In this document: positions 17,215-25,771 of the stretch, piece by piece | Position numbering within the stretch: position 1 is the stretch's first letter | Layout of the letters: each line of letters opens with the position of its first letter | Source of the DNA: Rhodovarius lipocyclicus | Lineage (GTDB): Bacteria; Pseudomonadota; Alphaproteobacteria; Acetobacterales; Acetobacteraceae | DNA length: 64,000 nucleotides | Reading direction: 5' to 3' | Assembly (NCBI RefSeq): GCF_009900765.1 | Contig: NZ_JAAABL010000005.1 | Coordinates: forward strand, 1 to 64,000 | Made by a program: the position numbers and the translations under genes | The notes under the pieces: generated by a model | Told to the model about the DNA's origin: nothing | Databases searched by the model: none | Seen by the model: only the letters and a program-made list of their open reading frames with translations

Positions 17215-17904
17215 ATGCCCTCCCCTCCGCCGAGCGACCAGAGCCCCGCAGCCCAAGACCCGGCAGGGCCGCGGGGGGCTTTGCACCTGCTGCGGCACCC
17301 GCTGGCCCAGCACAAGCTGACCACGCTGCGCCGCATCGAGACGGACAGCCCCACCTTCCGCCGCGTAATCGGCGAATTGGGGCTGATCCTGGCCATCGAG
17401 GCCCTGCGGGACCTGCCGGCCGGCACCCGCGCCATCGACACCCCGCTGACCGCCATGCAGGCCCCCTGCTTGGCCGGGCCCGTGCCCTGCCTGGTGGCGG
17501 TGCTGCGCGCGGGCCTCGGCCTGACCGAGGGCGCGCGCCTGCTGCTGCCCGAGGCCCCCATCGGCCATGTCGGGCTGGTGCGGGACGAACACACCCTGCA
17601 GGCCAGCCGCTATCTGCTGCGCCTGCCGCCCGATATCGCCACCCGGGGTGCGCTGGTGATGGACCCCATGCTGGCCACCGGCGGCAGCGCGATCCATGCC
17701 ATCACGGCCCTGAAGGAAGCCGGCACGCGGGACATCCGCTTCGCCTGCGTGGTCGCGGCACCCGAGGGCGTGGCCCGCTTCACCGCCGCACACCCGGATG
17801 TGCCCGTCACCGCCGTGGCCCTGGATGAGCGGCTGGACGAGCGCGGATACATCGTGCCCGGGCTGGGCGATGCCGGGGACCGCTGCTTCGGGACAGTGGC
17901 CTGA
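17215..17904 (+). CDS. upp: Uracil phosphoribosyltransferase
   Basis: 229 residues, slightly longer than the usual ~210 because of a Pro/Ala-rich N-terminus. The PRPP-binding loop VMDPMLATGGSA lies near residue 143. The C-terminal uracil-binding signature ERLDERGYIVPGLGDAGDR is complete. It salvages uracil to UMP with PRPP. It ends just before repeat copy B. Confidence 0.95.
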   Translation: MPSPPPSDQSPAAQDPAGPRGALHLLRHPLAQHKLTTLRRIETDSPTFRRVIGELGLILAIEALRDLPAGTRAIDTPLTAMQAPCLAGPVPCLVAVLRAGLGLTEGARLLLPEAPIGHVGLVRDEHTLQASRYLLRLPPDIATRGALVMDPMLATGGSAIHAITALKEAGTRDIRFACVVAAPEGVARFTAAHPDVPVTAVALDERLDERGYIVPGLGDAGDRCFGTVA

Positions 17905-17946
17905 TCGGGGTGGGCGGGCACTCAGGGGCTTCGCCCCCGAACCCCC

Positions 17947-18148
17947 ACCGAGGGGCTCTGCCCCTCGGCTCCCCGCGAAAGGCCGAAAGGCCCTTGGAAC
18001 CCATCGGATTGGCACTGCTCCTGACAGGCTAGTGCCAATTATATTATAAATATCAATAAGAAACACCTTCCCAGGATCAGCGCCAAACTGATCTTGGTCC
18101 AGGACCGAGCACGGTCCTGGCGGGGGTGTCGGGGGCGGAGCCCCTGAC
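17947..18148 (+). repeat. Interspersed structured repeat, copy B (complete)
   Basis: Order of parts: GC palindrome GAGGGGCTCTGCCCCTC; segment 17947-18003, which is about 98% identical to 37345-37401; hairpin 1 TTGGCACT/AGTGCCAA (18009-18016 and 18031-18038); AT-rich linker; hairpin 2 ATCAG-cgccaaa-CTGAT (18076-18092); hairpin 3 CCAGGACCG-agca-CGGTCCTGG (18099-18120); then a block identical to 259-286 of copy A. It sits between convergent upp and the phytase-like gene and touches the latter's stop codon. It may end transcription from both sides. Confidence 0.88.
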
Positions 18149-19093
18149 CTACGGCTTCCACTCGAACAGCGCGAACAGCCCGCGTTGCAGCGGGTTGTCG
18201 TTGTCGTCCACGATCAGCGCGATCCACAGCCCGCCCTCACGCGGCAGCACCGCGACCCCTTCCCAGTTCTCGGCCGGGGCATCGGGGGGCATGCGCAGCA
18301 AGGGGGTGCCTTCCAGCACGCTACCGCCCGCGATCGCCTCACGCGAGACATGCACCAGCCGGGCGGAAACGCCCTCCAGCGGGGTGTAGTAGCGTTCCAG
18401 CACCAGCGCGCCGCCATCCGGCAGGGCGGCGGCATCCGTCACGCCAAAGCCGGGGGCGGGGCGATAGGCACGCTCCCGCCAGGCGCCGGGGCCGCCCAGC
18501 CAGGCGCGGCGCAGGCTGTCCTCGCCCCGGGCGGTCTGGAATTCCGCGATGGCCAGCAGGCGGCCGTCGGGCATCAGGGCCAGCGCCTCCAGGCCGCCAT
18601 TGGCGGGGGCATCCTCCAGCCCCGGCGGGGCCTCGAAGAAGCGGCCCGGCGCGTCCAGCGCGGCGAAGTGGCGGATGCGGTGCCAGCGCTCGAACCCCAC
18701 CAGCCAGCTGCCATCGGGCAGCCGGGCCAGCGATTCGGAATCCATGCTGCGGGGGCGGGTCAGGGCCTCGCCGCTGCCATCCTGCAGGCGGCCGGTGACG
18801 GGTGCGCCCAGCCCCGCCGGGCGGCCATCCCGCATCAACAGGGGCGCCCGCATCCAGCGGCCGCGGTCGTTCACGGCAGTCAGCGTCAGGTCCGGGGCCA
18901 GATGCAGCGCGGAGAAACTGCCCAACCCCAGCCGGGCGGTGTTGAATTCCAGCCCGCCCAGGGGCTGCAACGGCCCCTGCCGCGCCGGCAGCGCGAAGGG
19001 TGTGGCGTAGTCCTGGGCGCCCCCTTGGGCGCAGGCCGAGGCCGGCAGCAGCCCCAGCAGTGCCCGGCGGGAGACCACCCCCGCGCGGTTCAC
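18149..19093 (-). CDS. Secreted esterase-like/phytase-like beta-propeller protein
   Basis: 314 residues from a GTG overlapping the cobT stop (GTGA). Tat-like signal ([17 protein letters not shown]). The body shows repeated blade motifs such as [40 protein letters not shown] and [17 protein letters not shown], typical of the esterase-like activity of phytase family. These proteins are exported and their substrate is usually unknown. Position after cobS-cobT is common in alphaproteobacteria and does not by itself imply a cobalamin role. Confidence 0.82.
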   Translation of the reverse strand: MNRAGVVSRRALLGLLPASACAQGGAQDYATPFALPARQGPLQPLGGLEFNTARLGLGSFSALHLAPDLTLTAVNDRGRWMRAPLLMRDGRPAGLGAPVTGRLQDGSGEALTRPRSMDSESLARLPDGSWLVGFERWHRIRHFAALDAPGRFFEAPPGLEDAPANGGLEALALMPDGRLLAIAEFQTARGEDSLRRAWLGGPGAWRERAYRPAPGFGVTDAAALPDGGALVLERYYTPLEGVSARLVHVSREAIAGGSVLEGTPLLRMPPDAPAENWEGVAVLPREGGLWIALIVDDNDNPLQRGLFALFEWKP

Positions 19094-20979
19094 AGGATGG
19101 CGGGGGCCCGCTCGGCGGCGGCGCGCTGCCAGGCGGCGGCGGCGTCTTCATCGAACAGCTCCGACAGCTTGTTCATCATGGTGCCGCCCAGCTCCTCGGC
19201 ATCCACGATCGTGACCGCGCGGCGGTAATAGCGCGTGACGTCGTGGCCGATGCCGATGGCCGAAAGCTCCACGATGTCCCGCGCCTCGATCTCGCGGATC
19301 GTCTCGCGCAGGTGGCGCTCCAGGTAGTTGCCCGGGTTCACCGACAGCGTGCTGTCATCCACCGGCGCGCCGTCGCTGATCACCATCAGGATGCGGCGGT
19401 GCTCGGTGCGCGCCAGCAGGCGGCGATAGGCCCAGAGCAGCGCCTCGCCGTCGATGTTTTCCTTGAGCAGCCCCTCGCGCAGCATCAGGCCCATGTTCTT
19501 GCGGGCGCGGCGCCAGGGGGCGTCGGCGGCCTTGTAGATCACATGGCGCAGATCGTTCAGCCGGCCCGGATTGCGGGGCTTGCCCTCCTGCACCCAGCGC
19601 TCACGCGACTGCCCGCCCTTCCAGGCGCGGGTGGTGAAGCCCAGGATTTCCACCTTGACGTTGCAGCGTTCCAGGGTGCGGGCCAGGATGTCCGCGGCCA
19701 TCGCCGCCACCGTGATGGGACGGCCGCGCATGGAGCCCGAATTGTCGATCAGCAGCGACACCACCGTGTCGCGGAAATCGGCCTCGCGTTCCCGCTTGTA
19801 GGTCAGGGAATGGGTGGGGTTGGTCACGACGCGGGCCAGCCGGGCCACGTCCAGCAGCCCTTCCTCCAGGTCGAATTCCCAGGCGCGCTGCTGCTGCGCC
19901 ATCAGGCGGCGCTGCAAGCGGTTCGCCAGCTTGGACACCACGCCCTGCAGATGCTGCAATTGCTGGTCCAGCTGCTGGCGCAGGCGGGAGAGTTCCTCGG
20001 CGTCGCACAGGTCCTCGGCCTCGACCACCTCGTCGAACTGGGTGGTGAAGGCACGGTACTTGGTGCCGTCATCCACCTGCGGGATCTCGCGGCGCTGCTG
20101 CGGGCCGCCGGGCTTGTCGTCGCCATCGGCGGCCGAGCCGTCTTCCTCGGATTCCTGGGCGTCTTCCTCGCTGGCTTCGCCTTCCATGGTCTCGGGGTCG
20201 GCCCCGGTCATGGATTCCTGCTCCTGGGAGGAGGATTCGCCTTCGCTCGACTGGTCCTCGCTGGACTGCTCGTCGCCGCCCTCGTCGCCTTCCTCGTCCT
20301 GCTCGGCCTTGCTCTCGGCCTCGGCCTCCACCAGGTCGAAGGCGGTCAGCAGCTTGCGGGCGGCCTTGGCATAGGCCTCCTGGTCGCCGGCGGAGGCGAC
20401 CAGCTCATCCATCGCGGTCTGGGCGTTCTCGCCCAGCTCCTCGCGCCAGGTATCCAGCACGCGGCGGGCGGCAGGGGGGGTGGCCTCGCCGGTCATGCGC
20501 TCACGCAGCAGCAGGGACAGCGCGGCCGAGATCGGCATCTGGTCCTTGCGCGTCATGCGGTCGTAGCCCTCGGCCTCGCACTCCTCCTCCAGCTTGGCGC
20601 GGAGGTTGTGGCGGACGCCGGACATGTGCTGCGCGCCGATGTGCTGCACGCGCACATCCTCCAGCGCGTCGAACACTTCCTTGGCTTCCTTGCGGGCGGG
20701 CATGCGGGCGGCGTGCACCGCCTCATCATGATGGCGCAGGCGCAGGGCGAGCGCGTCGGCCGCGCCGCGCAGCTTGGCCATTTCGGCGGGCGGCAGGGTG
20801 CGGGTGGGCAGCGGCAGGCGGGCACGCTTGCCCGAAAGCCCGGCGGGGCCCGGCTGGAAGGCCACCTGCACATCGGATTCCTGGGCGATGGCACGCAGCA
20901 CACCGGCCGTGGCGCGCTTGAATTCTTCCTGACGTGTCAGGTCGGGCTTGGTGCTCATCGCTTCGTTTCCATCAGCCAT
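19090..20979 (-). CDS. cobT: Cobaltochelatase subunit CobT
   Basis: 629 residues; an internal ATG at 20958 ([12 protein letters not shown]) is an alternative start. An N-terminal helical region of about 220 residues precedes a very acidic linker (about 220-290, rich in Glu/Asp/Ser). The C-terminal von Willebrand A domain has MIDAS motif DNSGSMRG and later [11 protein letters not shown]. With CobS it forms the ATP-driven chaperone-like part of the aerobic cobalt chelatase; CobN is not in the window. Length and layout match known CobT. It follows cobS after about 80 bases that contain two hairpins. Confidence 0.95.
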   Translation of the reverse strand: MADGNEAMSTKPDLTRQEEFKRATAGVLRAIAQESDVQVAFQPGPAGLSGKRARLPLPTRTLPPAEMAKLRGAADALALRLRHHDEAVHAARMPARKEAKEVFDALEDVRVQHIGAQHMSGVRHNLRAKLEEECEAEGYDRMTRKDQMPISAALSLLLRERMTGEATPPAARRVLDTWREELGENAQTAMDELVASAGDQEAYAKAARKLLTAFDLVEAEAESKAEQDEEGDEGGDEQSSEDQSSEGESSSQEQESMTGADPETMEGEASEEDAQESEEDGSAADGDDKPGGPQQRREIPQVDDGTKYRAFTTQFDEVVEAEDLCDAEELSRLRQQLDQQLQHLQGVVSKLANRLQRRLMAQQQRAWEFDLEEGLLDVARLARVVTNPTHSLTYKREREADFRDTVVSLLIDNSGSMRGRPITVAAMAADILARTLERCNVKVEILGFTTRAWKGGQSRERWVQEGKPRNPGRLNDLRHVIYKAADAPWRRARKNMGLMLREGLLKENIDGEALLWAYRRLLARTEHRRILMVISDGAPVDDSTLSVNPGNYLERHLRETIREIEARDIVELSAIGIGHDVTRYYRRAVTIVDAEELGGTMMNKLSELFDEDAAAAWQRAAAERAPAIL

Positions 20980-20980
20980 C

Positions 20981-21008
20981 GCCGCCCCCGAGGAAAAAAG
21001 GGGCGGCT
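20981..21008 (-). terminator. Hairpin between cobS and cobT
   Basis: GCCGCCCC and GGGGCGGC surround an AAAAAA-containing loop, just upstream of the cobT start on the minus strand. With the neighbouring hairpin at 21027-21053 it could attenuate transcription into cobT, or be a processing site. Confidence 0.45.
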
Positions 21009-21026
21009 ACTCATCACAAAGGCGGT

Positions 21027-21053
21027 CGGCGCCCCGTTTGCGGCGGGGCGCCG
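21027..21053 (-). terminator. Strong GC hairpin after cobS
   Basis: CGGCGCCCCG and CGGGGCGCCG flank a 7-base loop, 7 bases after the cobS stop. No T-run follows directly on the minus strand. cobT has no other obvious promoter here, so read-through is likely. Confidence 0.5.
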
Positions 21054-21059
21054 TGGGGC

Positions 21060-22067
21060 TCAGCCCGCCTTCCGCAGCAGCGTGCCGGTCGACAGTTCCT
21101 CGTTGAAGCAACGCTGGTAGTATTCGGCCACGATGGAGCGCTCGGCCTCATCGCACTTGTTCAGGAAGGTGACGCGGAAGGCGAAGCCCACATCCCCGAA
21201 GATCTTGGCGTTGTCGGCCCAGGTGATGACCGTGCGCGGGGACATGACGGTGCTGATGTCGCCCGCGATGAAGCCGGCGCGCGTCAGGTCGGCCAGTGCC
21301 ACCATCGCCTCGATCTGCTTCTTCTTCGCGGCATCGCCCTCGGCGCCCATCTTGGCCAGCACGATGTTCACTTCCTGCGCATGCGGCAGGTAGTTCAGCG
21401 TGGTCACGATGTTCCAGCGGTCCATCTGGCCCTGGTTGATCTGCTGGGTGCCGTGATACAGGCCGGTCGTGTCGCCCAGGCCCACCGTGTTGGCCGTGGC
21501 GAACAGGCGGAAGAAGGGGTTCGGCCGGATCACGCGGTTCTGGTCGAGCAGCGTGAGCTTGCCCTCCACCTCCAGCACGCGCTGGATCACGAACATCACG
21601 TCCGGGCGGCCCGCGTCGTATTCGTCGAACACCAGCGCGCAGGGGTGCTGCAGGGCCCAGGGCAGGATGCCCTCACGGAATTCCGTGACCTGCTTGCCGT
21701 CCTTCAGGACGATGGCGTCCTTGCCGATCAGGTCGATACGGCTGATGTGGCTGTCCAGGTTCACGCGGATGCAGGGCCAGTTCAGCCGGGCCGCCACCTG
21801 CTCGATATGGGTGGACTTGCCGGTGCCGTGATAGCCCTGGACCATCACGCGGCGGTTGAAGGCGAAGCCCGCCAGAATCGCCAGGGTGGTCTCGCGGTCG
21901 AACAGATAGGTCGGGTCGGCGTCCGGCACATGTTCGGTGCGGGTGGTGAAGGCCGGCACCTGCATGTCGATATCCACGCCAAACACCTCGCGGGCGCTCA
22001 CCGTGGTGTCGGGTGCGCTGATCGCGCTGGTAGGCTTGGCTTCGGACATGGAAATAGCGGTGCTCAT
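21060..22067 (-). CDS. cobS: Cobaltochelatase subunit CobS (AAA+ ATPase)
   Basis: 335 residues. Walker [10 protein letters not shown] near residue 88, Walker [14 protein letters not shown] near 147, and the MoxR/CobS-type segment [20 protein letters not shown]. The C-terminal part ends with the CobS-like [12 protein letters not shown]. Forms hexamers that remodel CobN/CobT for cobalt insertion into hydrogenobyrinic acid a,c-diamide. Lies between the J-domain gene and cobT, a conserved alphaproteobacterial order. Confidence 0.95.
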   Translation of the reverse strand: MSTAISMSEAKPTSAISAPDTTVSAREVFGVDIDMQVPAFTTRTEHVPDADPTYLFDRETTLAILAGFAFNRRVMVQGYHGTGKSTHIEQVAARLNWPCIRVNLDSHISRIDLIGKDAIVLKDGKQVTEFREGILPWALQHPCALVFDEYDAGRPDVMFVIQRVLEVEGKLTLLDQNRVIRPNPFFRLFATANTVGLGDTTGLYHGTQQINQGQMDRWNIVTTLNYLPHAQEVNIVLAKMGAEGDAAKKKQIEAMVALADLTRAGFIAGDISTVMSPRTVITWADNAKIFGDVGFAFRVTFLNKCDEAERSIVAEYYQRCFNEELSTGTLLRKAG

Positions 22068-22110
22068 CTCGGCTCCGGACGTCAGGTTTCAGGAAACTTA
22101 GGCCAGGGTT

Positions 22111-22692
22111 TCAGCGGGCGGAAGCCTCGGCCCCCGCCAGTTTGTGGCGCAACAGCGAATAGGCGCGATTGATATCCTTCAATCGCTCCTCGGCGGAGCG
22201 GTCGCCCTGGTTCGTATCGGGGTGGTAACGCTTGGCCAGTTCCTTGTAGCGCGTCTTCAGCGCCAGGCTGTCGATCGGCCAGCCCAGGTCCAGCAGATCG
22301 AGCGCCGCGCGCAATTCCGGCGGCGGGCGGCTGGCTTCGGCCGCGGCCTTGCGCTGGGCCATCGCCACCTGGTCGGACAGGATATGGAAGGGGTCGCGCA
22401 GGATCTCGGGGTCCAGCCGCGCGCCGCCCAGCCGGCCGAGCGGCCAGGTCGGGCGCTGCCAGCCGGTATCCTGGCGCAGCGCGCCCTCGATCTGCGCCTC
22501 GGACATGCCTTTGTAGAAATCCCAGCCGCGATTGTACTCGCGCACATGGTCCAGGCAGAACCAGCGGTACTTGTCGAGTTGGAAGCGGTCGCGGGGTGCG
22601 CGGTATTCGCCCGGCAGCGGACAGTCCGGTGCCTCGCAGGGGCGGTCGGGGCGGGAGGGGTCGGGGCGTGCGCCGCCCCTTGGTTTACGCAT
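22111..22692 (-). CDS. J-domain (DnaJ-like) protein
   Basis: 193 residues. The N-terminal 60 residues include CEAPDCPLPGEYRAPRDR and WFCLDHVREYNRGWDFYKGM, a module with three or four Cys/His that could bind metal. The C-terminal J domain (about 130-190) has KELAKRYHPDTNQGD with the HPD motif and a short helix IV. It should stimulate an Hsp70. The gene is conserved next to cobS in this class, but no direct link to cobalt chelation is known to me. Confidence 0.88.
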   Translation of the reverse strand: MRKPRGGARPDPSRPDRPCEAPDCPLPGEYRAPRDRFQLDKYRWFCLDHVREYNRGWDFYKGMSEAQIEGALRQDTGWQRPTWPLGRLGGARLDPEILRDPFHILSDQVAMAQRKAAAEASRPPPELRAALDLLDLGWPIDSLALKTRYKELAKRYHPDTNQGDRSAEERLKDINRAYSLLRHKLAGAEASAR

Positions 22693-22699
22693 CGTCCCG

Positions 22700-23764
22700 T
22701 TATGGGGCGGGGGACATCACCCGACAACCCGGAATGCCATCCAGAATCCGCCGCGCCAGCACATGCGGGCCATGCGCCGCGGCGTGTTGCCGGGCCGCCA
22801 GCCCGCGCGGTGCGGGGCTGGCCAGCAGCGCGCGAAGGGCGGCCGTCACCGGGGCGATGGCCGTCTCCACCGGGGCGAAGCCCAGGCGCATCACCGCGGG
22901 TTCCGGCCAATGCTCGGCATCGGGCCCCTCGGCCCAGGCCAGGATGGGGGTGCCGGCGGCCATCGCCTGTTCCAGCAGCGGCTGATCCCAGGCCGAGAGC
23001 GGCAGGTCCAGCGCCAGCACCGCATCGGCGGCGATGGGACTCAGACTCCCTTCCTCCCCCCGGGAATCGGGCAGGATGGGGTTGGCATCGGCGGCCGTCA
23101 CCGCAGCCCGCAGCGCCCGCAGGCGCGCGGGGCCGGCCATGGGCAGCAGCACATGCGGCCCCTCCCCCAGGCCCAGCGCCGCCCGGGCCTCGGCACGGGA
23201 CAGCGCGGGCGCCTCGGGGAAGGCCGGGGGCAGCAGCCGCGCGGCATGGCCGGGCGCCAGCCCCGGCAGCGCGCCGGGATGCAGCAGAGAGAGGGAGAGC
23301 GCGCCCGCCGTCGCGGCCTCCAGCATCGGCATCAGCCGCAGGGCGGCGGGTTCCAGCGCCGAGCCCACCAGCCGGCGGGCCGCCGGGCCATGGGCCTCGG
23401 CCGCCGAGCGCCGCCAGGCGGCGGGCCGGCCCTGCCCGGCCGTGATGGCGCGGTACAGCCGCGCCAGGCCGGGATCGGCCAGCAGCACATGGCCGGGGCG
23501 GAACAGCGCGGCCCGCAGCGCGGCCTCCGCCGCCGCGTCATCGGCCAGCACATGCAGATGCGGCAGGAAGGCCAGATCCTCGCGCCCGCGCCATTCATCC
23601 AGCGTCAGGGCCGGGCCGGGCGCCAGGTCGGCGTCCATCCGCCGGGCGGTCAGGAACAGCACGGGCAGCATCCCCGACAGGGTCCGCAGCATGGGCCGCA
23701 GCCGCGCGCCCGCGGGCCCGCCGAGCGGGGCCGCCACCACCAGCCGCGGCGGGGCCGGGTTCAC
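22700..23764 (-). CDS. Glycosyltransferase-like protein, diverged
   Basis: 354 residues from a GTG that overlaps the TGA of the upstream DUF4214 gene; the longer in-frame extension is rejected for that reason. The C-terminal half resembles a GT-B nucleotide-sugar domain: GPHVLLPMAGPARLRALRAAV, then LPLSAWDQPLLEQAMAAGTP, like the EAMAxGxPV region of GT4 enzymes. The usual E-x7-E acceptor/donor pair is not clear, so catalysis is uncertain. Its location between two glycan genes supports a role in the same pathway. Confidence 0.55.
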   Translation of the reverse strand: MNPAPPRLVVAAPLGGPAGARLRPMLRTLSGMLPVLFLTARRMDADLAPGPALTLDEWRGREDLAFLPHLHVLADDAAAEAALRAALFRPGHVLLADPGLARLYRAITAGQGRPAAWRRSAAEAHGPAARRLVGSALEPAALRLMPMLEAATAGALSLSLLHPGALPGLAPGHAARLLPPAFPEAPALSRAEARAALGLGEGPHVLLPMAGPARLRALRAAVTAADANPILPDSRGEEGSLSPIAADAVLALDLPLSAWDQPLLEQAMAAGTPILAWAEGPDAEHWPEPAVMRLGFAPVETAIAPVTAALRALLASPAPRGLAARQHAAAHGPHVLARRILDGIPGCRVMSPAP

Positions 23765-24333
23765 GGCAGCCGCCGCTCCAGCGCGCGCAGCCGCAATTCC
23801 ATGCGCGCTTCCGCCAGGGCCAGCAGGTCCGCCCATTCCTCACGCCCATCGGCGCCTATGGGGGACACCACGGCGGCCGAGGCGCCCACCGGCAAGGCCG
23901 CCAGCTTCCCGGCCAAGGCGGCCAGTTCCTCGCGCATTTCCCGCCGCAGCACGGCCATCTCGGCCCGCAATTCCCGCACCAGCGGCGCGATGGAGGGCTC
24001 GGCCGCCGCCGGAGCCGGGCGGTTGGCCATCTCCGTCATCTCGCGGAACAGGAAGGCGCTGCGCAGGTCCATCTGCGCGGCCAGCGCCTTCATCGGCTCG
24101 GACGCGATAAGCGGGTCCGGCACCGGGATGTGGCGGCCGCGCTGCACCGCCTCCGGCGACTGCGCCATATAGAGGATGGCGCCGGGGCGCTCGGCCGGCC
24201 GGTCGCGGATGCGCTCCATGAAATGCTCATAGCCGGCGCTGTCCGGCCAGCGGCCCAGCAGCGCCAGGTACAGGTTGACCACGAAATCATGGTCCGTGCC
24301 CACGATGAGATCGGCGGCGCTGATGCCGGACAT
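23761..24333 (-). CDS. DUF4214-domain protein
   Basis: 190 residues from the ATG at 24331-24333 (MSGISAADLIVGTDHDF). Residues about 14-65 (FVVNLYLALLGRWPDSAGYE, then HFMERI) match the DUF4214 motif seen in bacterial surface-layer, RTX and glycosyltransferase-associated proteins. The rest is a predicted coiled coil (VRELRAEMAVLRREMREELA). No signal peptide. It may tether or organise the neighbouring glycosyltransferases. Coupled to the downstream gene by a GTGA overlap. Confidence 0.72.
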   Translation of the reverse strand: MSGISAADLIVGTDHDFVVNLYLALLGRWPDSAGYEHFMERIRDRPAERPGAILYMAQSPEAVQRGRHIPVPDPLIASEPMKALAAQMDLRSAFLFREMTEMANRPAPAAAEPSIAPLVRELRAEMAVLRREMREELAALAGKLAALPVGASAAVVSPIGADGREEWADLLALAEARMELRLRALERRLP

Positions 24334-24388
24334 GGAAACGCCCCTCGGGTTGACCGCGCGGACAGATGAGACGTCCGCGCGGCATGGG

Positions 24389-25678
24389 TCAATGGCCGCC
24401 GGGCAGCAATCCCAGCCGGTCCAGCATGGCGCCGAGCCGGGCCTGATAGGCCGCGGCGCTGAACACCGCCGCGCGGGCCGGCCCCGCCGCCGCCAGCCGG
24501 GCCCGCAGGTCGGCATCCGAATCCATCGCCCGTAGCGCCCCGGCCAGCGCCTGTGTCGAATACGGGTCCACGCACAGCGCCGCGTCGCCCACCACCTCCG
24601 GCATGCAGGAGGCGGTGCTGGTCAGCACCGGGGTGCCCAGGGCCATCGCCTCCAGCGCCGGCAGGCCGAAGCCCTCATACAGGCTGGGGAAGCACACGGC
24701 CTTGGCACCGCGCGCCAGGGCCATCAGCTCCGCGCGCGGCAGATGGCCCAGCAGCCGCACCCGGCCATCGGGCGTGTTCTCCCGGCCCGCCAGCGCCTCC
24801 AGCTCGCGCTCCCACAGCCAGGCCTTCTTGCCGGCCACGATCAGGGGGGTGGGGATGCCGCTGGCCAGATGCGCCTCGATCAGGCGGCGCAGATTCTTGC
24901 GCGGCTCGATGGCGGCGAAGAAGAACATGTAGCCCTGCGGCGACAGGCCATGCCGGGCCAGCGCCGCCGCCAGCGCCTCCGGCGACAGGGCCAGCGCGGC
25001 CGCGTCGGGCTCCACCGCCAGCCAGGTGTTGGTCACGCGATCCTCGGGCACGCCCAACTCGCGGATGATGTCGCGGCGGGACCATTCGCTGATCGTGACG
25101 ATGTGGTCGGCCCGTGCCGCGATCAGGCCGAGCAGCCTGCGGTGCATGGCCACGTCCATCAGCACCGTCTCCGGCATCAGCAGCGGGATCAGGTCCAGCA
25201 CGGAATAGAGGTTGGGCACGCCCTTCAGGTGCAGCGCGGTCGGGAAGGTCCAGTGCATGGCCGCCGGAACCCGCCCGCCCGGCAGCAGCTCCAGCAGGCC
25301 GCCGCCCGCGCGCATGCCGACATGGGCCAGGGCGAAACAATCCCGCGCGTTGAAGCGCGCCGTGCCGGCCGGCAGGCCGGGGATGATGCGCTCCGACGGC
25401 AGCCCCTCCCGCACCTGCAGGCCGCCGCGCAGGGCGATGCCGGCCCTGAGCGCCAGCCGCCGCCCCAGCCGCAGCGCGCCGCCGAGCCGCCCGGGCCGGG
25501 TGGAGCGCCCCGGGTCCTCGCCGCCCAGCACCCCGAAATCGCAGCCCAGCCCCCTCAGGGCATGGGCCATGCCACGGCCATAGGTCGCGATGCCGGTGCC
25601 CTGCCGCAGGGCAAGATTGTGGCCATCGATCAGGTGCAGGGGCGCATTCTCACCCACGCGGGAGCGCATTGATGTCAT
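24389..25678 (-). CDS. Family 4 glycosyltransferase
   Basis: 429 residues. The N-terminal GT-B half ends with SVLDLIPLLMPETV and IVTISEWSRRDIIRELGV. The C-terminal half holds FFFAAIEPRKNLRRLIEAH, CFPSLYEGFGLPALEAMALG with the E-x7-E motif, and a SxxxMPEVVGDAALCVDP donor-site tail. It transfers a sugar from a nucleotide donor, probably GDP-mannose given manC next door. Divergent from manC with 93 bases between. Confidence 0.88.
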   Translation of the reverse strand: MTSMRSRVGENAPLHLIDGHNLALRQGTGIATYGRGMAHALRGLGCDFGVLGGEDPGRSTRPGRLGGALRLGRRLALRAGIALRGGLQVREGLPSERIIPGLPAGTARFNARDCFALAHVGMRAGGGLLELLPGGRVPAAMHWTFPTALHLKGVPNLYSVLDLIPLLMPETVLMDVAMHRRLLGLIAARADHIVTISEWSRRDIIRELGVPEDRVTNTWLAVEPDAAALALSPEALAAALARHGLSPQGYMFFFAAIEPRKNLRRLIEAHLASGIPTPLIVAGKKAWLWERELEALAGRENTPDGRVRLLGHLPRAELMALARGAKAVCFPSLYEGFGLPALEAMALGTPVLTSTASCMPEVVGDAALCVDPYSTQALAGALRAMDSDADLRARLAAAGPARAAVFSAAAYQARLGAMLDRLGLLPGGH

Positions 25679-25771
25679 AATTCAACACTATACACTGTCT
25701 GCCGCGTCCTTCCGCATGCCTGCCGCCGTGGATCCGATGCCGCCCAACCTTTGCCACAGCGAGCTTCCCAG

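Noticed and set aside
18009-18120. Repeat family as a CRISPR array or tRNA
   Set aside because: Copies are dispersed, not tandem, and show no spacer pattern; no tRNA cloverleaf or anticodon arm fits.
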